Shown here piece after piece: positions 37,585-47,529 of a stretch of DNA of 64,000 nt. Source of the DNA: Pseudomonas sp. R-28-1W-6 (lineage in GTDB: Bacteria; Pseudomonadota; Gammaproteobacteria; Pseudomonadales; Pseudomonadaceae); assembly GCF_009799925.1 (NCBI RefSeq), contig NZ_WELK01000002.1:372001-436000 (forward strand), given 5' to 3'. Each line of letters opens with the position of its first letter. Positions within the stretch are counted from its first letter, which is position 1. The notes under the pieces were generated by a model. That model saw nothing but the letters and a program-made list of their open reading frames with translations, made no database searches and had not been told where the DNA came from. Made by a program: the position numbers and the translations under genes.

Positions 37585-39039
37585 ATGCTCATCATTCCCG
37601 CCGAACACCCCCTGGACTGGAAACGCCCACCGGTCATCACCCTGCTGCTGATCCTGCTCAACACCCTGATCTACTTCGCCTACCAGGGCGGCGATCAGGC
37701 GCGCGAGGAAACGGCGGTGCGCACCTACCTCGACGGCGGCCTGCTCAACCGCGAACGGGCGCTGTTCGTCGAGGATTTCAGCGCCCGCCGCGAACTGGAC
37801 CAGGACAACCGCGAGTATCTCGACGGCATGCGCCGCCAGGACCTGGCCGCGCTGATCCTGCATGACCTGGAGTTCGAGCACGGCCTGCATCAGCGCGCGG
37901 CGTATCTGGCCGACAGCACCTGGCAAGCGGCACGCCAGCGCGCCGAAGCCGCGCGCAACCAGCTCAGCAGCATCCGCTTCGGCTTCATTCCCGCCCAGTT
38001 CAGCGTGCAGGGGCTGTTCGGCGCCATGTTCCTGCATGGCAGCTTCGAGCACCTGCTGGGCAACATGCTGTTCCTGTTCATCTTCGGTTTCGCCCTGGAG
38101 ATCGCCCTGGGCCGCGCCGTCTATCTGGGTCTGTACCTGCTCAGCGGCGTCGCCGCGCACCTGCTGTGGTGGGCGCTGGATCCGGTCTGGGTCAGCGGAG
38201 TCGGCGCTTCCGGGGCGATCTCCGGGCTGATGGGCATGTACCTGGGCGTCTACGGCCTGCGCAAGATCAACTTCTTCTACTGGCTCGGCCCGCTGTTCGG
38301 CTACTTCAAGGCGCCGGCGCTGTGGATTCTGCCGGTGTGGATGGGCAAGGAGCTGTACGGCCTGCTGCTGGCCGAGGGTAACACCAACTACTACGCCCAC
38401 CTCGGCGGCCTCGCGGCCGGCTTCCTCGCCGTGTGGCTGCCGCGCCTGGGCGGCCGGCTCAAGGTCGACGAGGCCTACCTGCACAAGGAAGACCCGGACG
38501 CGCCGTTCAAGCGCGAGTTGGCCGCCCTCGATCAGCTGATCGGCCAGTTCGCCCTGGACCAGGCCGCCGCCCGCGGCCCGGACCTGCTGGCCCGCTATCC
38601 CGGCCGACGCGCGCTACTGGAGCGCCTGTATACGGTGGCCCGCGGGCGCCAGGACAAGGCCCTGCTCGGCAGCGTGCTCAAGCAGCTGTTCGCCCTGGCC
38701 GAGCACGGCGACAGTCTGCCCCTGTTGCGCCGCATCGCCGACGACAGCGGCGAGGCCGGGCAGCACCTGCTGCAGCACCCGGCCGTGCAACTGCACCTGC
38801 TCGCCCCGCTGATCCGCGCCGGCGAAGGCCCGCGTGCCCTGGGCACCTGGCGCCGCCTGAGCCGCAGCGCGCAACTGCCGCCGCAGTTCCCGGTGCTGAC
38901 CCTGCAGCTGGCTCGCCAGCTCGGCCAGCGCCAGGACCTGCGCGGGGTCGGCGAGCTGAGCCGCTTCCTGCACCAGTCCTTCCCGGAAGCCGAGCAGACC
39001 CGCCAGCTGGCGATCTATCAGCAGCATCTGGCGCGCTGA
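37585..39039 (+). CDS. Rhomboid-family intramembrane serine protease with C-terminal soluble domain
   Basis: A 484-residue membrane protein. The first transmembrane segment (about 16-33) is followed by a charged loop of about 90 residues. The rhomboid core follows, with HGSFEHLLGNMLFLFIFG, the catalytic Ser209 in GVGASGAISGLMG and the catalytic His272 in NYYAHLGGLAAGFLAVWL. The final 180 residues are soluble, helical and TPR-like. Rhomboids cleave membrane-protein segments. Clustering with secreted DUF2845 proteins and an AsmA-like protein is notable, but no substrate can be named. Confidence 0.87.
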   Translation: MLIIPAEHPLDWKRPPVITLLLILLNTLIYFAYQGGDQAREETAVRTYLDGGLLNRERALFVEDFSARRELDQDNREYLDGMRRQDLAALILHDLEFEHGLHQRAAYLADSTWQAARQRAEAARNQLSSIRFGFIPAQFSVQGLFGAMFLHGSFEHLLGNMLFLFIFGFALEIALGRAVYLGLYLLSGVAAHLLWWALDPVWVSGVGASGAISGLMGMYLGVYGLRKINFFYWLGPLFGYFKAPALWILPVWMGKELYGLLLAEGNTNYYAHLGGLAAGFLAVWLPRLGGRLKVDEAYLHKEDPDAPFKRELAALDQLIGQFALDQAAARGPDLLARYPGRRALLERLYTVARGRQDKALLGSVLKQLFALAEHGDSLPLLRRIADDSGEAGQHLLQHPAVQLHLLAPLIRAGEGPRALGTWRRLSRSAQLPPQFPVLTLQLARQLGQRQDLRGVGELSRFLHQSFPEAEQTRQLAIYQQHLAR

Positions 39040-39073
39040 GCCTAGCCCGAAGACAGTCCGAGCGGCGGATTCA

Positions 39074-39138
39074 CGTAGGGTGCGCCGTGCGCACCACAAG
39101 CCACGCACAGTTCTCTGGTGCGCACGGCGCACCCTACG
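39074..39138. repeat. Dispersed hairpin repeat (copy 2), perfect 22-bp arms
   Basis: Left arm 39074-39095 begins CGTAGGGTGCGCCG; right arm 39117-39138 is its exact reverse complement; the loop is 21 bases. Same family as 15399-15462. It lies in the 265-bp gap between the rhomboid gene and a convergent gene; nothing else was recognised in that gap. Confidence 0.85.
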
Positions 39139-39304
39139 CAAGAGCAGCCAGCCCTTAAATCAGTGGCTCCGCCCCCGCATGCAGTGGCGGAAAAACCCTC
39201 GTGGGCAGGTCTTCAGAACTCCCCACAAGCTGCCGACCAGGCAACACAGGCGAGCCTGCTTATAGCGCGGCATGACTGCCACAGAACAGATCGCAGGCCG
39301 GCGC

Positions 39305-40720
39305 TCAGCCGCGCTCGGCCAGCCGGGCGATGGTCGCATCCAGCACGGCCACCTCGCCCAGCAATGGCGACTGCGGGTAACGTGCCCGGATGTAGGCCAG
39401 CAGCTTCTGCGCCGGCTCCAGTTGCCCCAGCCCCTCGGCAAAGCCTCGCGCCGCCAGCAGGTAGGCGCGGGCCATGAACGGGTAGTCGGGGAAGCGCTGG
39501 TGCAGGTTGCGCAGCAGGCTCAGGCCCTCGCGAACCTTGTGCCGCTCGATCAGCGCCTGGGCCAGCCGCTCGCAGGTCTGGGCATCGCCCGGCAGATAAT
39601 CCGCCTGCAGCCGGCGGGCATTGAGCAGCGCCGTGGCGGCCTGGGCCGGGTTCGACCCGGCGGCCAACGGCAGGTAATGGGCCAGATGGCGCAGGCAGCG
39701 CTCACCGGCATTCAGGCCATAGAGCAGCTGATGGAAGCGCTCGTTGAGCTTGAGGTCATCGGGCATGCGCTCCAGCGCCTGGGTCAGCACCTCCAGGGCC
39801 GGCCCGCTCTGCCCCTCCTTGAGCCGCACCTCGGCCTCGGCCAGGGCCCGCCGCCTCTGGTACTCCTCGGCCGGCAAGCCAGCACTGGCGCCCTCCTCGG
39901 CCACGGCAAAGCCCAGCGCGCCCTGATACTGGAACACCGCATAACCCATCATGGCGCACATCACCACGCTGAAATAACCGAACAGCAGGGTCGCGATCGG
40001 CAGCAGCACCACCCTCGGCAGGCCGTTCGAAAGCATGTAGGTGACCCAGTCCGGCGACTGCCAGAGGATGAACAGGAACACCCAGAGGATCAGGTAACGC
40101 CAGCCCATGGCCTTGATCACCTGGCCGACCTCGTCCGGACTGAGCGCCGCGCCCAGGGTCTTGTCCAGCGCCAGACGGATGATGCAGGCCGGGATCAGCA
40201 GCTGCACGCCCAGGCTGACTGCCCAGAACAGCGCCTCGCTGTCGAAATCGGCGGCCAGCCACTGGGCGGCGAAGGCGATGAAGAAGATCACCAGCAGGCG
40301 CCAGAACAGGCCGAAGCCCTCGATATCGAACGCGCTGCGCAACGCGGGCGCCTCGCGGCCACCCTGGCTGGCGCTCTCGATCACGCTCTGCAGGTATTTG
40401 CAGGCCACGCAGAACAGTGCCAGCCAGAGCAGCTTCCAGCCCGGCATGAACAGGCTGGCCAGGGCCAGCGCCGCGGCGAACAGCAACGGCCCCGCCTGGA
40501 AGCCGTAGAGGAAGAATTGCGGGATACGCTCCCAGAAAGGCTGGGCGGTATTCGCCGCACCGAGAAAGGCCAGCTTGCCGCGGCACAGCGGGCAGACCGG
40601 TTGCTGATCGGGAGCCTCGGCATTCAGCGGGATGCAGCAGTCGCCGAAATCCCGTTGGCACGGCACGCATTGCCAGGTGGCCGGCTGCGCGGGGTGGTAG
40701 CGGCAGTAGGTGATATCCAT
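39305..40720 (-). CDS. Multipass membrane protein with N-terminal zinc-finger-like region and C-terminal TPRs
   Basis: A 471-residue protein of unknown function. Residues 1-50 hold a B-box-like Cys/His cluster (CRYHP...CVPCQRDFGDCCIP...CPLCRG). About five transmembrane helices follow between 65 and 275, including LFAAALALASLFMPGWKLLWLALF and VVLLPIATLLFGYFSVVMCAMMGYAVF. The last 190 residues are helical TPR-like repeats (ALEVLTQALERMPDDLKLNERFHQLL). The start is ATG 40720, with AAGGA 9 bases upstream, rather than TTG 40726. It is convergent with the rhomboid gene. Confidence 0.75.
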   Translation of the reverse strand: MDITYCRYHPAQPATWQCVPCQRDFGDCCIPLNAEAPDQQPVCPLCRGKLAFLGAANTAQPFWERIPQFFLYGFQAGPLLFAAALALASLFMPGWKLLWLALFCVACKYLQSVIESASQGGREAPALRSAFDIEGFGLFWRLLVIFFIAFAAQWLAADFDSEALFWAVSLGVQLLIPACIIRLALDKTLGAALSPDEVGQVIKAMGWRYLILWVFLFILWQSPDWVTYMLSNGLPRVVLLPIATLLFGYFSVVMCAMMGYAVFQYQGALGFAVAEEGASAGLPAEEYQRRRALAEAEVRLKEGQSGPALEVLTQALERMPDDLKLNERFHQLLYGLNAGERCLRHLAHYLPLAAGSNPAQAATALLNARRLQADYLPGDAQTCERLAQALIERHKVREGLSLLRNLHQRFPDYPFMARAYLLAARGFAEGLGQLEPAQKLLAYIRARYPQSPLLGEVAVLDATIARLAERG

Positions 40721-40776
40721 CGCCAAACATCCTTGTGGGTACTACGCGAGGCACTATTGTCCCGGCAAATCGCAGG

Positions 40777-40806
40777 CAAAAAAAGAGGGCCCGCAAGCGG
40801 GCCCTC
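40777..40806 (-). terminator. Rho-independent terminator after pnp
   Basis: On the minus strand, GAGGGCCCGC, TT, GCGGGCCCTC and a run of seven T lie 25 bp beyond the pnp stop. Confidence 0.92.
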
Positions 40807-40830
40807 CTCTTTACTGCAGGCGCTGCGGAC

Positions 40831-42936
40831 TTAAACGCCAGAAGCCTTGGCTGCCGCGACGTCCTTGATCGACAGCTTGATACGGCCGCGGTTGTCCACG
40901 TCCAGTACCAGTACTTCAACTTCCTGACCTTCCTTCAGAATGTCGGTGACCTTCTCGACACGCGCATCGCTGAGCATGGAGATGTGCACCAGGCCATCCT
41001 TGCCCGGCAGGATGTTGACGAAGGCGCCGAAGTCGACGATGCGCTCGACCTTGCCGACGTAGATCTTGCCGATCTCGGCTTCCGCGGTGATGCCCAGTAC
41101 GCGCTGACGCGCGGCCTCGGCCGCTTCCTTGGTCTCGCCGAAGATCTTGATCGAGCCGTCGTCTTCGATGTCGATCGAGGCCTTGGTCTCTTCGCAGATA
41201 CCACGGATGGTCGCGCCGCCCTTGCCGATGACGTCGCGGATCTTGTCCTGGTCGATCTTCATGGCGATCATGGTCGGCGCGTTGGCCGACAGCTCGCTGC
41301 GCGACTGGGCAATGACCTGGTTCATCTGGCCGAGGATGTTCAGGCGCGCTTCCAGGGCCTGGCCCAGAGCGATTTCCATGATCTCTTCGGTGATGCCCTG
41401 AATCTTGATGTCCATCTGCAGTGCGGTGACGCCATTGGCGGTACCGGCAACCTTGAAGTCCATGTCGCCCAGGTGGTCTTCGTCACCGAGGATGTCGGTC
41501 AGAACGGCGAATTTCTCGCCTTCCTTGACCAGACCCATGGCGATACCGGCAACCGGTGCCTTCATCGGTACACCGGCGTCCATCAGGGCCAGGGAAGCGC
41601 CGCAGACGGAAGCCATCGAGGACGAACCGTTGGACTCGGTGATTTCCGAGACTACGCGGATGGTGTACGGGAAGGCGTCGGCGGCCGGCAGCATGGCCTG
41701 CACCGAACGACGGGCCAGACGACCGTGACCGATTTCGCGGCGGCCGGTGGCGCCCATGCGACCACACTCACCGACCGAGTACGGCGGGAAGTTGTAGTGC
41801 AGCATGAAGGGGTCTTTCTTCTCGCCTTCCAGGGTGTCGAGCAGCTGCGCGTCGCGCGCGGTACCGAGGGTGGCAACCACCAGGGCCTGGGTTTCACCAC
41901 GGGTGAACAGGGCCGAACCGTGGGTCTTGTCCAGAACGCCGACTTCGATGTTCAGGCCACGCACGGTACGGGTGTCACGACCATCGATACGCGGTTTGCC
42001 GTTGACGATGTTCTCGCGCACGGTGCGGTATTCGATTTCGCCGAAGGCGTCTTTGACTTCGCCAGCGGTCGGCTGACCTTCGGCGCCGGAGAACTTGGCC
42101 ACCACCTGATCTTTCAGCTCGCCCAGACGCGCGTAGCGGTCCTGCTTGATGATGATGGTGTAGGCCTGGGAGATCGCTTCACCGAACTCGCTGCGGATGG
42201 CATTGAGCAGGGCGGTGTTTTCGGCTTTCGGCTGCCAGTCCCAGGTCGGCTTGGCGGCTTCGGCGGCCAGCTCGGTAACGGCCTGGATCACGGCCTGGAA
42301 TTCGTCGTGGGCGAACAGCACGGCACCCAGCATCTGGTCTTCGGTCAGCTCTTTGGCTTCCGATTCAACCATCAGCACGGCGTCCTTGGTACCGGCCACG
42401 ACCATGTCCAGGCTGGAAGCCTTGAGCTGCTCGTAGGTCGGGTTCAGCAGGTAGCCGGTTTCCGGGTGGAAGGCGACGCGCGCGGCACCGATCGGGCCAT
42501 TGAACGGGATACCGGAGATGGCCAGGGCAGCCGAGGTACCGATCATCGCGGCGATGTCCGGATCGGTCTTCTTGCTGGTGGAAACCACGGTGCAGATGAC
42601 CTGCACTTCGTTCTGGAAGCCTTCCGGGAACAGCGGACGGATCGGACGGTCGATCAGGCGCGAGGTCAGGGTTTCTTTTTCCGAAGGACGCGCTTCACGC
42701 TTGAAGAAACCACCGGGGATCTTGCCCGCGGCGTAGGTTTTTTCCTGGTAGTGCACGGACAGCGGGAAGAAGCCTTTGCTCGGGTCGGCGGTCTTGGCGC
42801 CGGTTACGGCGACCAGTACGGTGACGTCATCGTCAACGGTGACCAGCACGGCGCCGGAGGCCTGACGGGCGATACGGCCAGTCTCGAGGGTAACGGTCGA
42901 CTGACCGAACTGGAACTTCTTGATTACCGGGTTCAC
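40831..42936 (-). CDS. pnp: Polyribonucleotide nucleotidyltransferase (PNPase)
   Basis: PNPase is the 3'-5' phosphorolytic exoribonuclease of the degradosome. The 701 residues begin at GTG 42936 ([11 protein letters not shown]), preceded by AAGGAAAA. The 25-codon upstream frame is not needed, and 701 is the usual length. Two RNase PH-like domains ([34 protein letters not shown]), then KH (about 555-615, [13 protein letters not shown]) and S1 ([21 protein letters not shown]) domains. It lies downstream of rpsO with a large hairpin between, probably an autoregulatory leader as in E. coli. Confidence 0.97.
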   Translation of the reverse strand: MNPVIKKFQFGQSTVTLETGRIARQASGAVLVTVDDDVTVLVAVTGAKTADPSKGFFPLSVHYQEKTYAAGKIPGGFFKREARPSEKETLTSRLIDRPIRPLFPEGFQNEVQVICTVVSTSKKTDPDIAAMIGTSAALAISGIPFNGPIGAARVAFHPETGYLLNPTYEQLKASSLDMVVAGTKDAVLMVESEAKELTEDQMLGAVLFAHDEFQAVIQAVTELAAEAAKPTWDWQPKAENTALLNAIRSEFGEAISQAYTIIIKQDRYARLGELKDQVVAKFSGAEGQPTAGEVKDAFGEIEYRTVRENIVNGKPRIDGRDTRTVRGLNIEVGVLDKTHGSALFTRGETQALVVATLGTARDAQLLDTLEGEKKDPFMLHYNFPPYSVGECGRMGATGRREIGHGRLARRSVQAMLPAADAFPYTIRVVSEITESNGSSSMASVCGASLALMDAGVPMKAPVAGIAMGLVKEGEKFAVLTDILGDEDHLGDMDFKVAGTANGVTALQMDIKIQGITEEIMEIALGQALEARLNILGQMNQVIAQSRSELSANAPTMIAMKIDQDKIRDVIGKGGATIRGICEETKASIDIEDDGSIKIFGETKEAAEAARQRVLGITAEAEIGKIYVGKVERIVDFGAFVNILPGKDGLVHISMLSDARVEKVTDILKEGQEVEVLVLDVDNRGRIKLSIKDVAAAKASGV

Positions 42937-43068
42937 GGTGTTTTCCTTCTCTATTGTTGCCTTGGGGAAACTGTGGAGCGAGGGCTTACCCCTCTGAAAG
43001 TCTGTTCGCAACTCGGCTCGGCGGAACCGGTTTGTGAACGGGCTTTAAATACCCGCCTGCAGAAAGCC

Positions 43069-43131
43069 AGAAGCTGGAAGCCCCAAGCCCCGGTCGGTTG
43101 AACCGACTGCGACTTTTGACTTCCAGCTTCT
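43069..43131 (-). promoter_or_regulatory. pnp leader hairpin, candidate RNase III site
   Basis: AGAAGCTGGAAG at 43069 pairs with CTTCCAGCTTCT ending at 43131, with an inner hairpin CGGTCGGTT/AACCGACTG. The long double-stranded stem in the rpsO-pnp gap is where E. coli RNase III cuts to let PNPase repress its own mRNA. Function here is inferred. Confidence 0.6.
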
Positions 43132-43148
43132 CACTTCAGGGGTACGTC

Positions 43149-43418
43149 TTAACGACGCAGACCCAGGCGACCGATCAGGGCGCTGTAACGCGATACGTCT
43201 TTACCCTTCAGGTAGTCCAGCAGCTTGCGACGCTGGTTAACCATACGGATCAGGCCACGACGGGAGTGGTGGTCTTTGCCGTTGGCCTTGAAGTGGCCTT
43301 GCAGCTTGTTGATGTTGGCGGTCAGCAGGGCAACCTGCACTTCCGGGCTACCGGTATCGCCTTCAGCTTGCTTGTAGTCGGTTACGATTTGGGCTTTTTC
43401 TTCAACGCTCAGTGCCAT
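43149..43418 (-). CDS. rpsO: 30S ribosomal protein S15
   Basis: A primary 16S rRNA-binding protein of 89 residues, the family length. Signature [46 protein letters not shown] and [12 protein letters not shown]. It lies between truB and pnp as in E. coli. The upstream 180 bp to truB holds no other gene. Confidence 0.98.
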   Translation of the reverse strand: MALSVEEKAQIVTDYKQAEGDTGSPEVQVALLTANINKLQGHFKANGKDHHSRRGLIRMVNQRRKLLDYLKGKDVSRYSALIGRLGLRR

Positions 43419-43599
43419 GGTAATGGGCTCCTAGAGTGAACAGGCCAGGGACTATTCCCTGTATTAATAAAGTGAGGGGTGACCATGCCTGTTGACAGCC
43501 ATCCTCGTACGCCAGCGGGCAACAAACCCGCTAACGCTTGCATGCGGATAAATCCGCCTGTGTTTCACCGCCAGCGAACTAATCCGCCAGCGATTTCGG

Positions 43600-44517
43600 T
43601 CACTCCGACCGAATCAGTCGACGCGGCGCGATGCGCCCGTCTTCGCTCACTTCACCGATGCCGATGAAGCGACCATTGTGATCTTGCACCCGCACCATGC
43701 CGAACTTCGGTGCATCCGGCGCGCGTACCGGCTGGCCATGTAGCCAGTAATAGGCGCTGTGCTCGGAAAAATGCACCAGCGGCCAATGCTGCAACCCGCT
43801 GTCCGCCGGAAGCAGGAAGCGATCCAGCGCCTCGTTGCCGCCTTCGGCATGGGCTGCTTCCAGCTCTTCCAGGGTGACCGTCTGCGCCAGATTGAACGGC
43901 CCGGCCTGGGTCCGGCGCAATTCGGCGACATGGGCGCCACAACCGAGCAGCTGGCCGAGGTCCTCGACCAGGGTACGGATATAGGTACCCTTGCTGCAGG
44001 CCACGCTCAGTCTCAGCTTCGACTCTTCGAGGCTGAGCAGTTCCAGGCGCGCAATAGTAACAGAACGCGCCTCGCGCTCCACTACTTCACCGGCCCGCGC
44101 CAGCTTGTACAAGGGCTGCCCATCTTTCTTCAGGGCCGAGTACATCGGCGGCACCTGGCTGATTTCCCCGCGGAAACGCGGCAGCAGGGCCTCGACATCA
44201 TCCCGACCAACGGTCACTTCACGACGTTCGAGCACCTCACCCTCGGCATCGCCGGTGGTGGTGGTCACGCCCAGTTGGGCCAGGGTCTCATAGCCCTTGT
44301 CGGCATCCAGCAGATACTGGGAGAACTTGGTCGCCTCGCCAAAGCACAGCGGCAGCACGCCGGTGGCCAGCGGATCGAGGCTGCCGGTGTGCCCGGCCTT
44401 TTCGGCATTGAGCAGCCAGCGCACTTTCTGCAGCGCGGCGTTGGAGCTGAAGCCATAGGGCTTGTCGAGCAGGATGATGCCGTCAACCTTGCGGCGAATA
44501 CGTTTGACCTGGGCCAC
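43600..44517 (-). CDS. truB: tRNA pseudouridine(55) synthase
   Basis: TruB makes pseudouridine 55 in the T-loop of tRNAs. The 305 residues begin at GTG 44517 ([12 protein letters not shown]), two bases after the rbfA stop, with AGGA upstream. TTG 44523 is another possible start. Motifs: [37 protein letters not shown] (catalytic Asp), [38 protein letters not shown], and a C-terminal PUA domain. Confidence 0.96.
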   Translation of the reverse strand: MAQVKRIRRKVDGIILLDKPYGFSSNAALQKVRWLLNAEKAGHTGSLDPLATGVLPLCFGEATKFSQYLLDADKGYETLAQLGVTTTTGDAEGEVLERREVTVGRDDVEALLPRFRGEISQVPPMYSALKKDGQPLYKLARAGEVVEREARSVTIARLELLSLEESKLRLSVACSKGTYIRTLVEDLGQLLGCGAHVAELRRTQAGPFNLAQTVTLEELEAAHAEGGNEALDRFLLPADSGLQHWPLVHFSEHSAYYWLHGQPVRAPDAPKFGMVRVQDHNGRFIGIGEVSEDGRIAPRRLIRSE

Positions 44518-44519
44518 GC

Positions 44520-44897
44520 TCAATCGTCCTGATGCTTGCTGTCTTCGGCGACGGCACGTTCGATCAACGTGGACAGGTGCACACCGCGAGAGATGCTTTC
44601 GTCATAGTGGAAATGCAGCTGCGGCACGCTGCGCAGCTTCATCGCCTTGCCCAGCAGCATGCGCAGGTAGCCGGCGGCGTCATTCAGTACGCGCACGTTC
44701 TGCTTGATCTTGTCGGCGTCGTTCTCGCCCATCACGGTGATGAATATCTTGGCGTGACCGACATCGCGGCTGACGTCCACGGCAGTAACGGTGACGAAGC
44801 CCAGGCGCGGGTCCTTGACCTCGCGCGGGATCATCTGCGCCAGCTCGCGCTGGATCTGGTCGCCGATACGTTGGGTACGGCTGTATATCTTTGCCAT
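44520..44897 (-). CDS. rbfA: 30S ribosome-binding factor A
   Basis: RbfA is a cold-shock maturation factor for the 5' end of 16S rRNA. The 125 residues show [48 protein letters not shown] and [24 protein letters not shown], a single KH-like domain. It sits between infB and truB in the conserved nusA-infB operon; the gap to infB holds a GC hairpin (44945-44978). Confidence 0.97.
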   Translation of the reverse strand: MAKIYSRTQRIGDQIQRELAQMIPREVKDPRLGFVTVTAVDVSRDVGHAKIFITVMGENDADKIKQNVRVLNDAAGYLRMLLGKAMKLRSVPQLHFHYDESISRGVHLSTLIERAVAEDSKHQDD

Positions 44898-44944
44898 TTA
44901 CCTTACCTCTCCCGCAGGCAGCGCCAGCGGGTACAAAAGCGGCA

Positions 44945-44978
44945 AACGCCCGGCCGCGTCAATGCGGGGCCGGGCGTT
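44945..44978 (-). other. Intercistronic hairpin between infB and rbfA
   Basis: An 11-bp stem AACGCCCGGCC/GGCCGGGCGTT lies just after the infB stop. Only TGCCGCTTTT follows on the minus strand, so it is either a partial terminator or an RNA processing/stability element. Confidence 0.5.
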
Positions 44979-44998
44979 GCGTGTTGCAGCTCGCTGCG

Positions 44999-47503
44999 TT
45001 ACAGCGTACGAGCCACCTGGACCTTCTCGAACACTTCGATCTTGTCGCCGACCTTGACGTCGTTGTAGCTCTTCACCGCGATACCGCACTCCATGCCGGC
45101 CCGCACTTCGGACATGTCGTCCTTGAAGCGGCGCAGGGATTCCAGCTCACCTTCGAAGATCACCACGTCTTCACGCAGTACGCGGATCGGACGGTTACGG
45201 TGCACGACACCCTCGACCACCATGCAACCGGCGACCGCGCCGAACTTCGGCGAACGGAACACGTCACGCACTTCGGCGATACCCAGGATGTTCTCGCGAA
45301 CATCGCTGCCGAGCATGCCGGTCAGGGCCTTCTTGACGTCATCAATGATGTCGTAGATCACGTTGTAGTAACGCATATCCAGGCCTTCGGCCTCGACGAT
45401 CTTGCGCGCGCCGGCATCGGCACGCACGTTGAAGCCGAAAATCACCGCATTCGATGCCAGCGCCAGGTTGGCATCGGACTCGGTGATACCACCGACGCCG
45501 CCACCGACCACACGCACTTGCACTTCGTCGTTGCCCAGGCTGCTGAGCGAACCCTGCAGCGCTTCCAGCGAGCCACGGACGTCGGACTTGAGGACGATGT
45601 TGAGCGTCTTCTTCTCTTCCTGGCCCATGTTCTCGAAGATGTTTTCCAGCTTGCCGGCATGCGCGCGAGCCAGTTTGACCTCGCGGAACTTGCCTTGGCG
45701 GAACAGGGCGACTTCGCGGGCCTTCTTCTCGTCGGCCACCACCATCATCTCGTCACCGGCATCCGGCGTGCCATCCAGGCCGAGAATCTCGACCGGAATC
45801 GACGGACCGGCTTCCTTGATCGACTTGCCGTTCTCGTCGAGCATGGCGCGCACGCGGCCATAGTTGACGCCGACCAGGACCATGTCGCCCTGGCGCAGGG
45901 TACCGTCCTGGACCAGCACGGTCGCCACCGGGCCACGGCCCTTGTCCAGACGGGACTCGACCACCACACCGCGGCCCGGGGCCGACGGGGTGGCTTTCAG
46001 TTCGAGAACTTCGGCCTGCAGCAGTACGGCTTCGAGCAACTCGTCGACACCGGTACCCATTTTCGCCGAGACATGCACGAACGGCGCATCACCGCCCCAC
46101 TCTTCCGGAATCACGTCCAGCGCGGCCAGGCCGTTCTTGATGTTGTCCGGGTTGGCATCGGGCTTGTCGATCTTGTTCACCGCGACCACGATCGGCACGC
46201 CAGCAGCTTTCGCATGCTGCACGGCTTCCTGGGTCTGCGGCATCACGCCGTCGTCCGCCGCCACCACCAGGATGACGATGTCGGTCGCCTTGGCACCACG
46301 GGCACGCATCTGGGTAAACGCGGCGTGACCGGGGGTGTCGAGGAAAGTAACCATGCCGCGGTCGGTTTCCACGTGATAGGCGCCGATGTGCTGGGTGATG
46401 CCACCGGCTTCGCCAGCGGCGACCTTGGCGCGACGAATGTAGTCGAGCAGCGAGGTCTTGCCGTGGTCGACGTGACCCATGACGGTCACTACCGGTGCGC
46501 GGTGGAAGGACTCACCTTCGAAGCGCAGCGATTCGGCCAGCTGATCTTCCAGGGCGTTGTCGCTGACCAGCTTGACCTTGTGGCCCAGCTCTTCGGCGAT
46601 CAGCTGGGCAGTTTCCTGATCCAGCACCTGGTTGATGGTCACCGGAGTGCCCATCTTGAACATGAACTTGATGACTTCGGCAGCCTTGACCGACATCTGC
46701 TGGGACAGTTCGCCCACCGTGATGGTCTCGCCAATCGATACTTCGCGCACTACCGGTCCTGTCGGGCTCTGGAACCCGTGCTGATTACGCTTCTTCAGCT
46801 TGCCCTTGCCACGACCGCCACGACGGAAGCCATCGGTTTCCTCGTCGACGGTGCGCGGTGCAACACGCGGGGCAGGAGCCTTTTCCTTGACGGAAGGGCG
46901 GTGCTGGGTGGTCTTGCGGTCACCACCACGACGCTCGGCATCGTCGCTGCGCGCCTTTTCCGGGCGACGCTGTTCTTCTTTCTTGCGCTCGGCAGCGGCG
47001 GCATCCAGCACCGGCGCCACGTCAAGCGGAGCGGCAACCGACGCGACAGCAGCTTCGCTGGCGGCTTCGGCCGGCTTGGCGCTGGCGCTCGGCTGCTTGC
47101 GCGCCTCTTCTTCGGCGCGACGAGCGGCTTCCTGCTCGGCCTTCAGGCGGGCAGCCTCTTCGGCCGCGCGCTGCTCTGCCAGCTCGCGCTGCTTCTCCGC
47201 CTCGATCTCGTCAGGGCTGCGCTTGACGTAGGTTTTCTTCTTGCGCACTTCCACACTGATGGTCTTGCTACCGGCAACCTTCAGGGTAGTGGTGGTCTTG
47301 CGCTGCAAAGTAATCTTGCGCGGCTCTTCCAGTTTCTCGCCGTGGCTGCTCTTGAGATGGGCAAGCAGGGCTTGCTTCTCGTTGTCGGTCACAACTTGCT
47401 CGGCACTGGTGTGCGGCAGACCCGCCTCACGCATCTGCAGCAGCAGGCGCTCTACCGGTGTGTCGACCACTTGGGCCAGTTCTTTCACCGTGACTTGCGT
47501 CAT
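44999..47503 (-). CDS. infB: Translation initiation factor IF-2
   Basis: IF-2 is the GTPase that places fMet-tRNA on the 30S subunit and helps join subunits. The 834 residues have an N-terminal IF2-N fold ([20 protein letters not shown]), a long charged helical/basic linker ([24 protein letters not shown]), a second IF2-N domain, then the G domain with [17 protein letters not shown] and NKIDKPD, and C-terminal domains. Internal translation starts making shorter isoforms are known in E. coli but not assigned here. It is 26 bp downstream of nusA. Confidence 0.98.
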   Translation of the reverse strand: MTQVTVKELAQVVDTPVERLLLQMREAGLPHTSAEQVVTDNEKQALLAHLKSSHGEKLEEPRKITLQRKTTTTLKVAGSKTISVEVRKKKTYVKRSPDEIEAEKQRELAEQRAAEEAARLKAEQEAARRAEEEARKQPSASAKPAEAASEAAVASVAAPLDVAPVLDAAAAERKKEEQRRPEKARSDDAERRGGDRKTTQHRPSVKEKAPAPRVAPRTVDEETDGFRRGGRGKGKLKKRNQHGFQSPTGPVVREVSIGETITVGELSQQMSVKAAEVIKFMFKMGTPVTINQVLDQETAQLIAEELGHKVKLVSDNALEDQLAESLRFEGESFHRAPVVTVMGHVDHGKTSLLDYIRRAKVAAGEAGGITQHIGAYHVETDRGMVTFLDTPGHAAFTQMRARGAKATDIVILVVAADDGVMPQTQEAVQHAKAAGVPIVVAVNKIDKPDANPDNIKNGLAALDVIPEEWGGDAPFVHVSAKMGTGVDELLEAVLLQAEVLELKATPSAPGRGVVVESRLDKGRGPVATVLVQDGTLRQGDMVLVGVNYGRVRAMLDENGKSIKEAGPSIPVEILGLDGTPDAGDEMMVVADEKKAREVALFRQGKFREVKLARAHAGKLENIFENMGQEEKKTLNIVLKSDVRGSLEALQGSLSSLGNDEVQVRVVGGGVGGITESDANLALASNAVIFGFNVRADAGARKIVEAEGLDMRYYNVIYDIIDDVKKALTGMLGSDVRENILGIAEVRDVFRSPKFGAVAGCMVVEGVVHRNRPIRVLREDVVIFEGELESLRRFKDDMSEVRAGMECGIAVKSYNDVKVGDKIEVFEKVQVARTL

Positions 47504-47529
47504 GCACTTCTCTCCTCAGGCCGTAAAAC

